Shown: positions 40,521 to 49,976 of the stretch, piece after piece
Layout of the letters: the number at the start of each line of letters is the position of its first letter
Numbering within the stretch: the stretch's first letter is position 1
Assembly (NCBI GenBank): GCA_903929355.1
Contig: CAIYUN010000003.1
Location: forward strand, 1 to 64,000
Length of the DNA stretch: 64,000 bases
Direction: 5' to 3'
DNA from: an uncultured Opitutaceae bacterium
Lineage (GTDB): Bacteria > Verrucomicrobiota > Verrucomicrobiia > Opitutales > Opitutaceae
The notes under the pieces: model-generated
What the model was told of the DNA's origin: nothing
Databases searched by the model: none
Seen by the model: the letters and a program-made list of their open reading frames with translations, nothing else
Translations under genes and position numbers: made by a program

Positions 40521-41696
40521 ATGCCCCCCAAAAAGACCTCCTCCCTGGTTTGCCTTGCCACCGCTGTCGCTTTGATGGCCGGCGCGGGATCTATGGTCGC
40601 CGCCGAGGCGGCGCCGGCCACGCCAACGACCCAGATCACTCCGGCCGCGCCCACTCCGCCGAATACTCCGATCAACGGCGCTCCAGCGCCGGGTGCACGC
40701 CGCGGAGGCCGTGGCGGCGGCGGTGCCATGACCCCCGAAGACCAGGCCGCCATTGCCAAACTCCTCACCCTGTCCATCTGGAAAGCCGGCGCCGGTGATG
40801 GCGACTACACCATCGCCCCGCCCTACACCCCGCCACAGGCGAACACGGCGGACGACCAGGTGCCGAAAGGCAAGGTCGTGACGTTCACGATGAACCTGGC
40901 CGACAGCAAATTCTATCCGCCCGCCAACCTTAGCGGCACCAAGCCCACGCGTGAGGTCGTGGTGTACATCCCGGCCCAATACGTCCCCGGCACGCCGGCC
41001 CCCCTATTGCTCACCCACGACGCGATGGGGGCGCACGACAATGTGCCGGCCCCCGTGCTCCCGATCTTACTGGACAACCTGATCGCCGCCAAAAGGGTGC
41101 CAGTCATGATCGCGGTCATGGTCATGCCGGGTGGGGGCGACGGCCCGGGCAGCGAACGCGGGCTCGAATACGACACGGTGTCGGGCAAGTATGCTGAGTT
41201 CATTGAGGCCGAGGTGCTGCCCCGAGTCGCCAAGGACTACAAGGTGACCTTCAGCAAGGACCCCTCGGCCCGAGCGACCTTGGGCGGGAGTTCGGGCGGT
41301 GCGGCCGCGATGTCAATGGCGTGGTTCCACCCCGAGCTCTACCACCGGGTGCTCGTGTTTTCCGGCACCTTCGTCAACCAGAAGGCGGGCCCCGAAGCCC
41401 CGCATGGCGCGTGGGAATTCCACGAAAACTTCATCCCCAAGACCACGCCGAACAAGCCGCTCCGCATTTTTCTTGAAGTCGGCCAAAACGACAATGGGGC
41501 CACCTCGTCCGGCTCCGGCATGCACAACTGGGTGCTGGCCAACCTGCACCTGGCCGAGGTGCTGAAAGCCAAGGGCTACCACTACCAGTTTGTTTATGCC
41601 CAGGCGGCCGGCCATGTGGACCGCCCGGTCCGCGCCTTCCTCCTCGCTCCCGCGTTGGAATGGCTCTGGCAAGACTACAAGCCGATGACTCCTTGA
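40521..41696 (+). CDS. Secreted alpha/beta-hydrolase esterase (esterase D/CE1-like)
   Basis: This 391-residue secreted esterase has a signal peptide ending near AAEA and a linker with [16 protein letters not shown] (about residues 52-67). The catalytic fold has the nucleophile S258 in GGSSGGAAAM and a candidate His in AAGHVDRP. It resembles enterochelin-esterase or feruloyl/acetyl esterase proteins that strip ester groups from hemicellulose. It is 22 bp before the GH3 gene. The leader is a run of C before the ATG at 40521. Confidence 0.85.
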   Translation: MPPKKTSSLVCLATAVALMAGAGSMVAAEAAPATPTTQITPAAPTPPNTPINGAPAPGARRGGRGGGGAMTPEDQAAIAKLLTLSIWKAGAGDGDYTIAPPYTPPQANTADDQVPKGKVVTFTMNLADSKFYPPANLSGTKPTREVVVYIPAQYVPGTPAPLLLTHDAMGAHDNVPAPVLPILLDNLIAAKRVPVMIAVMVMPGGGDGPGSERGLEYDTVSGKYAEFIEAEVLPRVAKDYKVTFSKDPSARATLGGSSGGAAAMSMAWFHPELYHRVLVFSGTFVNQKAGPEAPHGAWEFHENFIPKTTPNKPLRIFLEVGQNDNGATSSGSGMHNWVLANLHLAEVLKAKGYHYQFVYAQAAGHVDRPVRAFLLAPALEWLWQDYKPMTP

Positions 41697-41719
41697 ACTG
41701 CGGTCTACCTTACCCACCC

Positions 41720-44365
41720 ATGCGTTTCTTCCATTTGATCGCCATTTTCTGGGTCATCTCCACCCAACTCGCAACCACCCTCGATGCTCAGCGTGGTAAC
41801 CAAGGGTCCCTGTCGCAGACCCCGGTGCCAGTCGTCACCGACCCGGAGATCTACACCGACGCCACGCAGCCAGTGGCCAAACGCGTCGCCGACCTCGTGC
41901 GCCGCATGTCGCTGACGGAAAAGGCCCGTCAACTCCGCAATGGCGCGCCGGCCATTGGGCGACTCGGAGTGCCGGCCTACGACTACTGGAGCGAGGCCCT
42001 GCACGGCGTCGCCAACCAAGGCCTGGCCACCGTCTTCCCCCAAGCCATCGGCAACGGCGCGAGCTTTGATCCGGCCCTCGTCCGAGAGATGGGCCATGTG
42101 ATCGGCGTCGAGGGGCGGGGCAAGTTCAACGATGAGATCGCGAAGAACGGCGGCAGCCGGCAGTTCCGCGGTCTCACCTTCTGGGCACCCAACATCAATA
42201 TTTTTCGCGACCCGCGCTGGGGTCGCGGCCAGGAAACCTACGGAGAGGATCCGTTCCTGACGTCGCGCATGGGCGTTGCCTACATCGAGGCCCTGCAGGG
42301 TGACGACCCCAATTACTATCTCGCGCTGGCCTGCGCCAAGCACTACGCCGTCCATAGCGGTCCGGAGGCCACCCGGCACAGCGCCGACGTGACGCCGACC
42401 GAGGTGGATCTTTACGACACGTACCTGCCCCAATTCGAGGCCGCGGTGCGCGAAGCCAAGGTCGGGAGCGTGATGGGGGCCTACAACAGCGTCTACGGCG
42501 AGCCCGCCAACGCCAGCCAGCTGCTGCTGGGCGACAACCTGCGCGATCGCTGGGGCTTCCAGGGTTACGTGGTCTCTGACTGCGACGCCGTGACCGACAT
42601 TTACCAGAACCACCATTTTGTGGACACCGCGGCCGAGGCCGCCGCGCTCGCCATCAAAGCCGGTGACGATCTCGAGTGCGGCAGCACCTTCAACAGCCTC
42701 GTCGACGCCGTGCAGCAGGGTCTCGCCAGCGAGGCCGATCTGGACCGCGCACTCACGCGGGTGCTCACCTACCGCTTCAAACTGGGCTTGTTCGATCCGC
42801 CCGAGCAGGTGCCGTTCTCGAAGTATAGCCTCGACGACGTGGACACACCGGCGCACCACGCCCTGGCACTGAAGATGGCCCATGAGTCCATCGTGCTGCT
42901 CAAGAACAACGGGGTGCTGCCGCTGGACAAGGCGAAGGTCAGGAAGATTGCCGTCGTCGGCCCCAACGCCGACGCCCGGCTGATGCTGTACGGCAACTAC
43001 AACGGCACGCCGTCCAACTCGGTCACGATGTTGGAGGGGATTCGCGCCTGCTTTGGGGCCGCCCCGACCGACACCGCCAGCGCGGAGGACCTGGCAAGGG
43101 GCATCCATCGCTGGACCTCGCCTGGCGGCGTTGAAATTGCCGCCACGGCAGGCACCAACTATTCGCGCCAGGCGGCCGGCGGCCGCGGTGGGCGTGGCGG
43201 ACGGGCAGGCCAGGCGGCGCCGGCCGCCCCCGCCGTGCCCACCCTCGACGCCCTCCGCTCCGCCCTCACCCTCACCGAGGAACAAGCGGTCGCCATCGCC
43301 CCCGTGCTCAAGGTCATGGCCGACGACCAGGCTGCCATGAACGTGGCGCAGGATCGTTACACCACGATGGCCCGCAGCTTCAGCGCCCGCATCACCGCCG
43401 CCGTGCCGCTGACCACCGCACAAAAGATCCAACTGGCCACCTTGGCAAACGACCTGACCATCCGCGAGACCCACAGCGGCGCCGGACTGGGCGGTCGCGC
43501 CCCCGGGATGCTGGTCCTGGCCGCCCCGCAACAGGGCGGGCCGGACTCGATGGACTTCAAGTCCGCCCTCGCGCTCGCCCAAGAGGCCGACGTCGTCCTT
43601 TTCTTTGGCGGCATCAACGCCGATGGGTTTGAAGGCGAGCAACGCGACCGTACCGCGATCGAGCTCCCGGCCGCGCAAACGGAGTTGCTTCAGGCGCTGA
43701 ACGCGTCGGGCAAAACGGTGGTTTTTGTCAACTGCAGCGGCAGCGCGATGGCGATGCCGTGGGAGAGCGAGAACCTTCCCGCCATCGTTCAGGCGTGGTA
43801 TCCCGGCGAAGCTGGCGGCACCGCCGTGGCCGACGTGCTGTTCGGCGACTACAATCCCGCCGGGCGCCTGCCGGTCACGTTCTACCGCGGGACCGCCGAT
43901 CTGCCGGATTTTGCCGACTACCACATGAAGAACCGCACCTACCGCTTCTTCACCGGCGCGCCCCTCTACGCCTTCGGCCACGGACTCAGCTACACCACGT
44001 TCACCTACGCTGGCGCCAGGGTCGCCGCACCGCAGGTGGCCGCCGATGGCACGATCAAGGTGAGTGTGGAAGTCACGAACACCGGCGCACGCGAAGGCGA
44101 CGAGGTCGTGCAGGTCTACGCCAAACAAGTCGGCCTGGTGGATCCTAACCGCGCCCAGCAAAGTCTGGTCGGCTTCCAGCGCGTGTCGGTGGCCAAAGGG
44201 CAAAAAGCCACGGTGGTAATCGGCATACCCGTCTCCGCGTTACGTCACTGGGATTCGGCGAAAAAGGACTATGAGGTGGATGCCGCCAGCTACGAGCTGC
44301 GCGTCGGTGCCGCCTCCGACGACATCCGCGCCACCGCCACCGTGAAGGTGGCCGCGAAAGGTTGA
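41720..44365 (+). CDS. Glycoside hydrolase family 3 (beta-xylosidase type) with LTxxQ insertion
   Basis: This 881-residue secreted GH3 enzyme has a signal peptide, a barrel domain (ALHGVAN, PNINIFRDPRWGRGQETYGEDP), and nucleophile D287 in VVSDCDAV. The sandwich domain (HESIVLLKNNGVLPL) has the acid/base candidate in GFEGEQRDR (E638/E640), and a fibronectin-III-like end follows. The sequence is closest to plant/bacterial beta-xylosidases. Between the sandwich strands, residues about 482-610 form an extra module. It has an RGG/AP linker, then a helical region with two LTxxQ motifs (LTEEQ 518-522, LTTAQ 564-568) as in Spy/CpxP chaperones. Confidence 0.92.
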   Translation: MRFFHLIAIFWVISTQLATTLDAQRGNQGSLSQTPVPVVTDPEIYTDATQPVAKRVADLVRRMSLTEKARQLRNGAPAIGRLGVPAYDYWSEALHGVANQGLATVFPQAIGNGASFDPALVREMGHVIGVEGRGKFNDEIAKNGGSRQFRGLTFWAPNINIFRDPRWGRGQETYGEDPFLTSRMGVAYIEALQGDDPNYYLALACAKHYAVHSGPEATRHSADVTPTEVDLYDTYLPQFEAAVREAKVGSVMGAYNSVYGEPANASQLLLGDNLRDRWGFQGYVVSDCDAVTDIYQNHHFVDTAAEAAALAIKAGDDLECGSTFNSLVDAVQQGLASEADLDRALTRVLTYRFKLGLFDPPEQVPFSKYSLDDVDTPAHHALALKMAHESIVLLKNNGVLPLDKAKVRKIAVVGPNADARLMLYGNYNGTPSNSVTMLEGIRACFGAAPTDTASAEDLARGIHRWTSPGGVEIAATAGTNYSRQAAGGRGGRGGRAGQAAPAAPAVPTLDALRSALTLTEEQAVAIAPVLKVMADDQAAMNVAQDRYTTMARSFSARITAAVPLTTAQKIQLATLANDLTIRETHSGAGLGGRAPGMLVLAAPQQGGPDSMDFKSALALAQEADVVLFFGGINADGFEGEQRDRTAIELPAAQTELLQALNASGKTVVFVNCSGSAMAMPWESENLPAIVQAWYPGEAGGTAVADVLFGDYNPAGRLPVTFYRGTADLPDFADYHMKNRTYRFFTGAPLYAFGHGLSYTTFTYAGARVAAPQVAADGTIKVSVEVTNTGAREGDEVVQVYAKQVGLVDPNRAQQSLVGFQRVSVAKGQKATVVIGIPVSALRHWDSAKKDYEVDAASYELRVGAASDDIRATATVKVAAKG

Positions 44366-44446
44366 ATCCGGCGGATCAATTCTCCCGGGCGGATCGGGCT
44401 CGGAGACGCGCCGCCGCCAGGGATCGTTCCCCCCTCCCCCACCCCC

Positions 44447-46144
44447 ATGACGCCCCCCAGATTGCCGGCCATTTTCCCTCTGTTTCTGGCTTCCGCCTTC
44501 GGCCAACCGCTCCCGGCGCCCGCCACCACCCCGCCGGGGCCGATTCCCTATGCCACCATGCAGATGATTGCGCCTGGCGATTCCGAGGCCGTCATCGCCG
44601 AAAAGTCGGCCAAGGTCCTGCCGCGACCCGCGCAGACCGACTGGATGCGGTTGGAGCGGACCTTTTTCCTCCATTTCGGCGTGAACACCTTCAACGGCGT
44701 CGAGTGGGGCAGCGGCCACGAAAATCCGTCGATTTTCAACCCCACCCAATTCGACGCCAACCAATGGTTGGACGTCATGCAGGGGTTCGGCGGCAAGATG
44801 ATCGTGCTCGTCTGCAAGCACCATGACGGCTTTTGCATGTGGCCGACCCTCTACACGCCACACTCGGTCGCATCCAGCCCGTGGCGTGAGGGCAAGGGTG
44901 ACGAAGTGAAGGAAGTGGCGGACGCCGCGCGTGCGCACGGAATCAAACTGGGCGTCTACCTCTCGCCGGCGGATCTTTTCCAATTGCGCACGAATCCGAC
45001 GAACCCGGCCGGATATTATGGCAACAACAGCGCCGAGGTTGCCTCCACCATACCCACCGATCCCGCCAGCTTCAAGACCGATCCCACCAAAGGCCGCACT
45101 CCGCCGGCCGGCGGCCCCAGCTTCTCGTACGTAGTCGATGATTACAACCGTTACTTCCTGAACCAACTCTACGAGTTGCTGACTCAATACGGCCCGGTGC
45201 AAGAGGTCTGGTTCGACGGGGCCAACCCCAACCAAACCGTCAAGGAGACCTACAACTACGCGGCGTGGTATGATTTGATCCGCCATCTGCAACCCAATGC
45301 GATCATCTTTGGCAAAGGTCCCGACGCGCGCTGGGTCGGCACCGAAAGCGGCTACGGGCGCACGACGGAGTGGAGTGTCATCCCCCTCCCCCAGCCGCCC
45401 GACACCTTCCGTTGGCCCGACATGACGGCCAAGAATCTTGGCAGCCGCGCCAAACTCACTCCCGGGTCGACGCTCTGGTGGTACCCGGCCGAGACGAATG
45501 TCACCTTGCTGGCCAACGGCCAGTGGTTTTGGTCGCCGACGAAGCGCCCCAGGAATTTGGCGCAATTGGTGGACATCTTCTTCTCCTCCGTGGGGCGAAA
45601 CGCGAATTTGATTTTGAACCTTTCCCCCGATACGCGCGGGCTCATCCCAGACGATCAAGTCGCAACCTTGCGCCGCCTGTCGCAGGTGGTGAACTACACC
45701 TTTGCGAAGGATTGCACCAGCGGCGGCCGGCTTACGGCCGACAACTCCAACCCGGCCAACGGCGCGGCGCTGGCCTTGGACGGCAACCTTGACACTTGGT
45801 GGGAGGCGGCGCCGGGGCATACGACCGGCGCGTTGACCTTGACGCTGCCGAACCCGGTCACCTTTGACATCGTTTCGTTGCAGGAAGGAGTGGATCACCG
45901 CGGCCAACGCATCGAATCATTTGCCATCGACACCTGGAATGGATCCGACTGGGTCCCGGTGGAAAAAGTGGCCTCAGATGAACTCACCACGGTCGGGCAT
46001 CGAAGGCTGGTGCGCCTCCAGTCTCCCGTGACCACCAGCCAGGTGCGCCTTCGCATCCTCAGCTCACGGCTGGAGCCGACCCTGGCCAAGATGGGACTCT
46101 TCAATCAGATTGCGGCGGATGCCGTGATCGGACCAACGCCATGA
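44447..46144 (+). CDS. Glycoside hydrolase family 29 alpha-L-fucosidase with F5/8C domain
   Basis: This 565-residue secreted retaining fucosidase has a GH29 barrel (FFLHFGVNTFNGVEWGSGHE, KHHDGFCMWPTLYTPHSV) and nucleophile D257 in VWFDGANPN. A C-terminal galactose-binding F5/8-type C domain (about residues 430-555) may hold the glycan. It acts on alpha-1,3/1,4/1,6-fucosyl groups. Its stop overlaps the start of the second GH29 (ATGA), so the two are made together. The leader before the ATG is nearly all C. Confidence 0.92.
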   Translation: MTPPRLPAIFPLFLASAFGQPLPAPATTPPGPIPYATMQMIAPGDSEAVIAEKSAKVLPRPAQTDWMRLERTFFLHFGVNTFNGVEWGSGHENPSIFNPTQFDANQWLDVMQGFGGKMIVLVCKHHDGFCMWPTLYTPHSVASSPWREGKGDEVKEVADAARAHGIKLGVYLSPADLFQLRTNPTNPAGYYGNNSAEVASTIPTDPASFKTDPTKGRTPPAGGPSFSYVVDDYNRYFLNQLYELLTQYGPVQEVWFDGANPNQTVKETYNYAAWYDLIRHLQPNAIIFGKGPDARWVGTESGYGRTTEWSVIPLPQPPDTFRWPDMTAKNLGSRAKLTPGSTLWWYPAETNVTLLANGQWFWSPTKRPRNLAQLVDIFFSSVGRNANLILNLSPDTRGLIPDDQVATLRRLSQVVNYTFAKDCTSGGRLTADNSNPANGAALALDGNLDTWWEAAPGHTTGALTLTLPNPVTFDIVSLQEGVDHRGQRIESFAIDTWNGSDWVPVEKVASDELTTVGHRRLVRLQSPVTTSQVRLRILSSRLEPTLAKMGLFNQIAADAVIGPTP

Positions 46145-48534
46145 AACTTTTCGCCAAGCTGGGAGAGACTCCCTTGCGCCGCGTCTGGGCCGGTTTGTCA
46201 TTGGTCTGGATTTTTGTACTTTTGACCGTTTCCGCGTGCCAACATTCCAATTCCGCTGGTGGGAATCACCGCTACGAGGCGGCCGACGCCCAACTCATTG
46301 GCGGGGCGTCCAAGGTCGCCGCGCCGGCGGTATCGGGTCGCATGTTGGTCAGCATCAATAGGACCGGCCAGGGGATCCGGTTCAGCGAACTGCCGGCCGC
46401 CGGCAAACTGGCGATTCGCTACGCGTCGATGCAGGTCGGGACGATCAGCGTCGTCGTCAACGACCAGCCGCCACGCATGGTGAACATTCATTCATCGGGG
46501 TCGCTGACCAGTTCCTTTCTCCATGCCATCATTGATGTCGCCATTCCCGCCGGGGCCATGGTGACCATCAGTCAGTCGATCAACGATGTTGCAGCGAACA
46601 TCGATCAGATCGTGGTCGGCAGCGGAGACCTGGGGCTGCCGCCGGACATCTGGAACCTGCCGCCCCTGCCGGTGGCCGCCGGTCCCTATGCTCCCGATTG
46701 GAAGGCCATCAGCCGACTCTACACCGTGCCGGAATGGTGGCGGGACGCCAAGTTCGGCGCGTGGGCGCACTGGGATCCACAATCCATGCCCGAACAGGGT
46801 GACTGGTATTCGCGCGGGATGTATATCCAGGGGAACGCACAGTATAATTTCAACCTCAAGACCTTTGGCCATCCGTCGGTTTACGGGTACAAGGACATCA
46901 GCCACAACTGGGTGATTGACCGGTGGAAGCCCGAGGAGCTGATGGGATTGTATGTCGAAATGGGGGCGCGCTATTTCATGGCGATGGGGGCGCACCATGA
47001 CAATTTTGACTGCTGGGATTCGACCTACCAGCCGTGGAACTCCGTCCGGGTCGGCCCGAAGGTGGACATCGTCGGCACCTGGGAGAAAATTGCCCGCGAA
47101 CATGGCCTGCGTTTCGGCATCGGATTTCACAACACACCGGCGCGAACCTGGGGACAGTTTATGCCGGTGCGATACACCAGCGACCGGTCCGGGCCGATGC
47201 AGGGGGTGCCCTACGATGCGCTCCAGACGATTCTGGACGGCAAAGGAAAATGGTGGGAAGGCATGGATCCGGTGGATCTTTACGGGCCGGTCCACGACAA
47301 CAAGGATCCGTTGCATTCGCCGTTCGCCAACCAGTTCATGTGGCGGGTGGATGACGCCATCAACAAGTATCATCCTGACGTGATCTATTTCGACGAACAC
47401 GCGGGGGATTCCCAGATGGACCTGGGCGTCCACATGGGGCTCGGCTTCCTCGCGCCCCCGCTGGCCGCGAATTTCTACAACAAGTCTCTGCAGTGGAACC
47501 AAGGGAAGATGGAGGTGGTGCTGAACCTCAAGGGCGTCGGCGGGCGTTACAACAGCTTCCAAAACAGCCCCGCCCTGCTGCCCTACGTTGACCGTGCGTT
47601 GGTCAAGAGTAACGAAGCCGTCATCGAATCGCAAATTACGGCTTACCCCTTCCAGACCGAGACCAGTATCGCCGACTGGCACTATAAAACCGGGCAGAAA
47701 TACCTGGATTCCGGAAGCGTGGTCAGGGCTCTGATGCAGAACGTATGCCGCAACGGGACGATGCTGCTCAACCTCACCCAGCACGGTCGCGGCGACCTCG
47801 ATCCTGACGTGATCGCCATCTGCAAGGATGTCGGGGCCTGGTTGAAGATCAACGGCGAGGCCGTTTATGCCTCCCGTCCGTTTGAAGTCTCCGGCGACAA
47901 CACCGTCTGTTACACCCGCAACCAAGGCAGGGTCTATGCCACGCTCCTGAACTGGCGGGGCGGGGCCGTCAAACTCAACGCCCTGCGCGCCGGAGGCACG
48001 ACCTTGGGCCGGGTGTCCAAAGTTGAGCTGCTCGGTTCCGATGTCCCCCTGTCGTTTGTTCAGGACGGACAGGGGCTGACGGTGAAGCCCGGCGGAGTGG
48101 TGCCGCCCCTGCCTGGAATAGCCAACCAGACGCTGGCCTCGGGCTTCCGGGTGCTGCGGATCACGCATGACCAGGGTTGGATTAACGACGACGACCCGGG
48201 GGTGGTCGCCCCCGGATGGGTTCGCCGCTGCAACCTCGGCACCGGCGACTTCAACAACGACCTCACCCTGAGCGACACGCCCGGCGATGTCTGGAGCTGT
48301 TCGTTCGTCGGCCGCAGCGTAAAGGTGATCGCCCCGAAGGAAGCGGGCGCCGGAAGGATGGAGGTCCAGATTGATGGTCAAAGCCGTGCGACCACGGATT
48401 TGTCCACCACTGGCCCGCGCCTGCCCGAGCAGATCGTGGGTGAAGTCACTGGACTGACGCCGGGCAAACATACCATCAATCTAGTCAATCGCGGCCCCGG
48501 CCCCGTGGCCGTGGATGCCTTGATTGTCCGCTGA
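46141..48534 (+). CDS. GH29-like alpha-L-fucosidase lipoprotein
   Basis: This 797-residue protein has a lipobox (LLTVSACQ) that implies membrane anchoring. An N-terminal beta-sandwich (about residues 40-160) resembles CBM6/35 modules. A GH29 barrel follows: WWRDAKFGAWAHWDPQSMPE, MAMGAHHDNFDCWDSTYQPW, and nucleophile D418 in VIYFDEHAG. Further beta domains lie after residue 560, with a second binding-module-like end (DDDPGV...PGW). The distant barrel differs from the first GH29, so substrate specificity probably differs. It is translationally coupled to the first. Confidence 0.85.
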   Translation: MKLFAKLGETPLRRVWAGLSLVWIFVLLTVSACQHSNSAGGNHRYEAADAQLIGGASKVAAPAVSGRMLVSINRTGQGIRFSELPAAGKLAIRYASMQVGTISVVVNDQPPRMVNIHSSGSLTSSFLHAIIDVAIPAGAMVTISQSINDVAANIDQIVVGSGDLGLPPDIWNLPPLPVAAGPYAPDWKAISRLYTVPEWWRDAKFGAWAHWDPQSMPEQGDWYSRGMYIQGNAQYNFNLKTFGHPSVYGYKDISHNWVIDRWKPEELMGLYVEMGARYFMAMGAHHDNFDCWDSTYQPWNSVRVGPKVDIVGTWEKIAREHGLRFGIGFHNTPARTWGQFMPVRYTSDRSGPMQGVPYDALQTILDGKGKWWEGMDPVDLYGPVHDNKDPLHSPFANQFMWRVDDAINKYHPDVIYFDEHAGDSQMDLGVHMGLGFLAPPLAANFYNKSLQWNQGKMEVVLNLKGVGGRYNSFQNSPALLPYVDRALVKSNEAVIESQITAYPFQTETSIADWHYKTGQKYLDSGSVVRALMQNVCRNGTMLLNLTQHGRGDLDPDVIAICKDVGAWLKINGEAVYASRPFEVSGDNTVCYTRNQGRVYATLLNWRGGAVKLNALRAGGTTLGRVSKVELLGSDVPLSFVQDGQGLTVKPGGVVPPLPGIANQTLASGFRVLRITHDQGWINDDDPGVVAPGWVRRCNLGTGDFNNDLTLSDTPGDVWSCSFVGRSVKVIAPKEAGAGRMEVQIDGQSRATTDLSTTGPRLPEQIVGEVTGLTPGKHTINLVNRGPGPVAVDALIVR

Positions 48535-48610
48535 AGCACTGCTTGTTTTCAATTCTTGCCCGGCCCCAAGATCCTGATCGTTTCCATGGTTTAATCGGGA
48601 CGGCACAATT

Positions 48611-48696
48611 CCGCGCGGCTTGCTGCGCGGATGGATGCCGCCCACTGACATCGGGGCGAAGCCCCTTTCCGCGATACCTCGGGGCTTGCCCCGAGG
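48611..48696. repeat. Triple-hairpin REP-like element
   Basis: Three hairpins follow one another in the 266-bp gap after the second GH29 gene: CCGCGCGGCTTGCTGCGCGG (48611-48630), GGGGCGAAGCCCC (48653-48665), and CCTCGGGGCTTGCCCCGAGG (48677-48696). A smaller stem (TGAGG/CCTCA) lies near 48710. The ordered set looks like a REP/BIME-type element and may also end the operon transcript. Confidence 0.65.
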
Positions 48697-48800
48697 AGGG
48701 TTCATTTTGAGGCTGCTCCTCAATACGACCAATGCCACCCAACCGCTGCACGATTACCCCTCCACCGGGCCCGGCCCATAGAAAACCAACCTCGTCCGCC

Positions 48801-49073
48801 ATGAAAACATCCCTATTCTTCAAACCCAATAATGGTTCGGCCGCGCGTGTTGCGGCGTCTGCGTTGGGCCTCGCTGCGATTTTGTCCGGTTGGGCGGCAT
48901 CGGCTGCGGCGTCCGCGGCTCCCATACCCGTTGAGGGATCCAAGATGGGGGCGGCCGCGGACAAAGTCATCACCGCAGAAGACGTAACCGCCGAGAAGGT
49001 GGAAAGCTCGATTCCGGTGGCCGCCGCGACCGCACCGCCAACTCCCGGGACCGCCACCTCGCTGAAGTTCTAG
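48801..49073 (+). CDS. Exported N-terminal fragment, followed in frame by a BNR/copper-binding ORF
   Basis: This 90-residue ORF has a long signal peptide (about residues 1-36) and a mature stretch with VITAEDVTAEKVESSIPVAA, then an Ala/Pro-rich end. It stops at TAG (49071-49073). The same frame then runs on without another stop to 49973. The simplest reading is one gene of about 390 codons with a nonsense codon, which would join the signal peptide to the sialidase-like domain. Alternatively it is the front of a different, deleted esterase gene. Confidence 0.5.
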   Translation: MKTSLFFKPNNGSAARVAASALGLAAILSGWAASAAASAAPIPVEGSKMGAAADKVITAEDVTAEKVESSIPVAAATAPPTPGTATSLKF

Positions 49074-49115
49074 TCCCAGCTCGCTCCTGGCGACACGGCG
49101 GCCCGAGCTCTGGCC

Positions 49116-49973
49116 GTGTTTGACGACTCCACCGCGCTGGTGGCATTCCGCGAGCGCGCTGTGGACGGTACGCAGGATGTGCATTTTTCCATCTGGGAGA
49201 ACAACCGGTGGTCGGAGGCGCGCGTTCTCGTGCCCGAAGGTTGGATCCCTGATCTCACGCCGACCGCGGCACCCGCGCTCGACGCGCGGGACGGCCGCGC
49301 CGCCGCCGCTTGGTTCACCGGCGCCGACCACGATCCGCGGGTTGAGCTTTCCCTTTCCAGCGATGCTGGTCATGTGTGGCAGATCCCGCTGCGCCTGAGC
49401 GAAGGCCGGCCCGAGGCGGCTGTGGCCGTCGCGCTCCTTCGCGACGGCGCAGTGCTGGCCGTGTGGCAGGAGGGCACCCAGCTGCTGCTGCGGCGTGTGT
49501 CCCCGCAGAACGACCGCGGCCCCGTGACGCCCGTCGGGGAAAGTCGCACACCATTTGACTTGCCTCAGCTCACCGTGCTCGCCGACCACGACAACACCGC
49601 GCCGGTGCGCGTCGCCCTCGCCTACCACGCCGACGGCAACGCTATGGCGACAGTCCTCACCCTCCCCCCGCTCACCGAGTTGGCGAAAGGCGACAGCGTT
49701 TGTGCGTGCGGCCAGGCCACGGCGCAGCTCCGACGGGGCTTTGAGCTGCACGGCACCATCGTCTCGCTCAACGCCGTCGAGGGCAAGGCTGTCGCAAAAA
49801 TCGAGGCCATGCCCGGCGTGATGCCCGCAAAGACCATGGCGTTCCGGGCCGAAGCTGCCAACCTCAAGTCCCTCACGGCCGGTCAGAAATTTCTGGGCCG
49901 GATGGAAGAGCGCGAAGCCGAATGGTGGCTCTTCGACGTGCGTCTACTGGCGGAGCCGGCGGTGAGACGATGA
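49116..49973 (+). CDS. BNR/sialidase-like protein with C-terminal CusF-type copper-binding domain
   Basis: This 285-residue frame holds BNR-like strands (STALVAFRERAVDGTQDVHF, LSLSSDAGHVWQIPLRLSEG) of a beta-propeller. A C-terminal CusF/SenC-associated domain follows (about residues 210-280, with GTIVSLNAVEGKAVAKIEAM and PGVMPAKTMAFRAE). It has no signal peptide of its own; the in-frame ORF ending 42 bp upstream supplies one. A GTG start at 49116 is possible but would make a protein trapped in the cytoplasm. It is probably the remainder of an interrupted gene with no evident role in glycan breakdown. Confidence 0.55.
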   Translation: MFDDSTALVAFRERAVDGTQDVHFSIWENNRWSEARVLVPEGWIPDLTPTAAPALDARDGRAAAAWFTGADHDPRVELSLSSDAGHVWQIPLRLSEGRPEAAVAVALLRDGAVLAVWQEGTQLLLRRVSPQNDRGPVTPVGESRTPFDLPQLTVLADHDNTAPVRVALAYHADGNAMATVLTLPPLTELAKGDSVCACGQATAQLRRGFELHGTIVSLNAVEGKAVAKIEAMPGVMPAKTMAFRAEAANLKSLTAGQKFLGRMEEREAEWWLFDVRLLAEPAVRR

Positions 49974-49976
49974 TGC

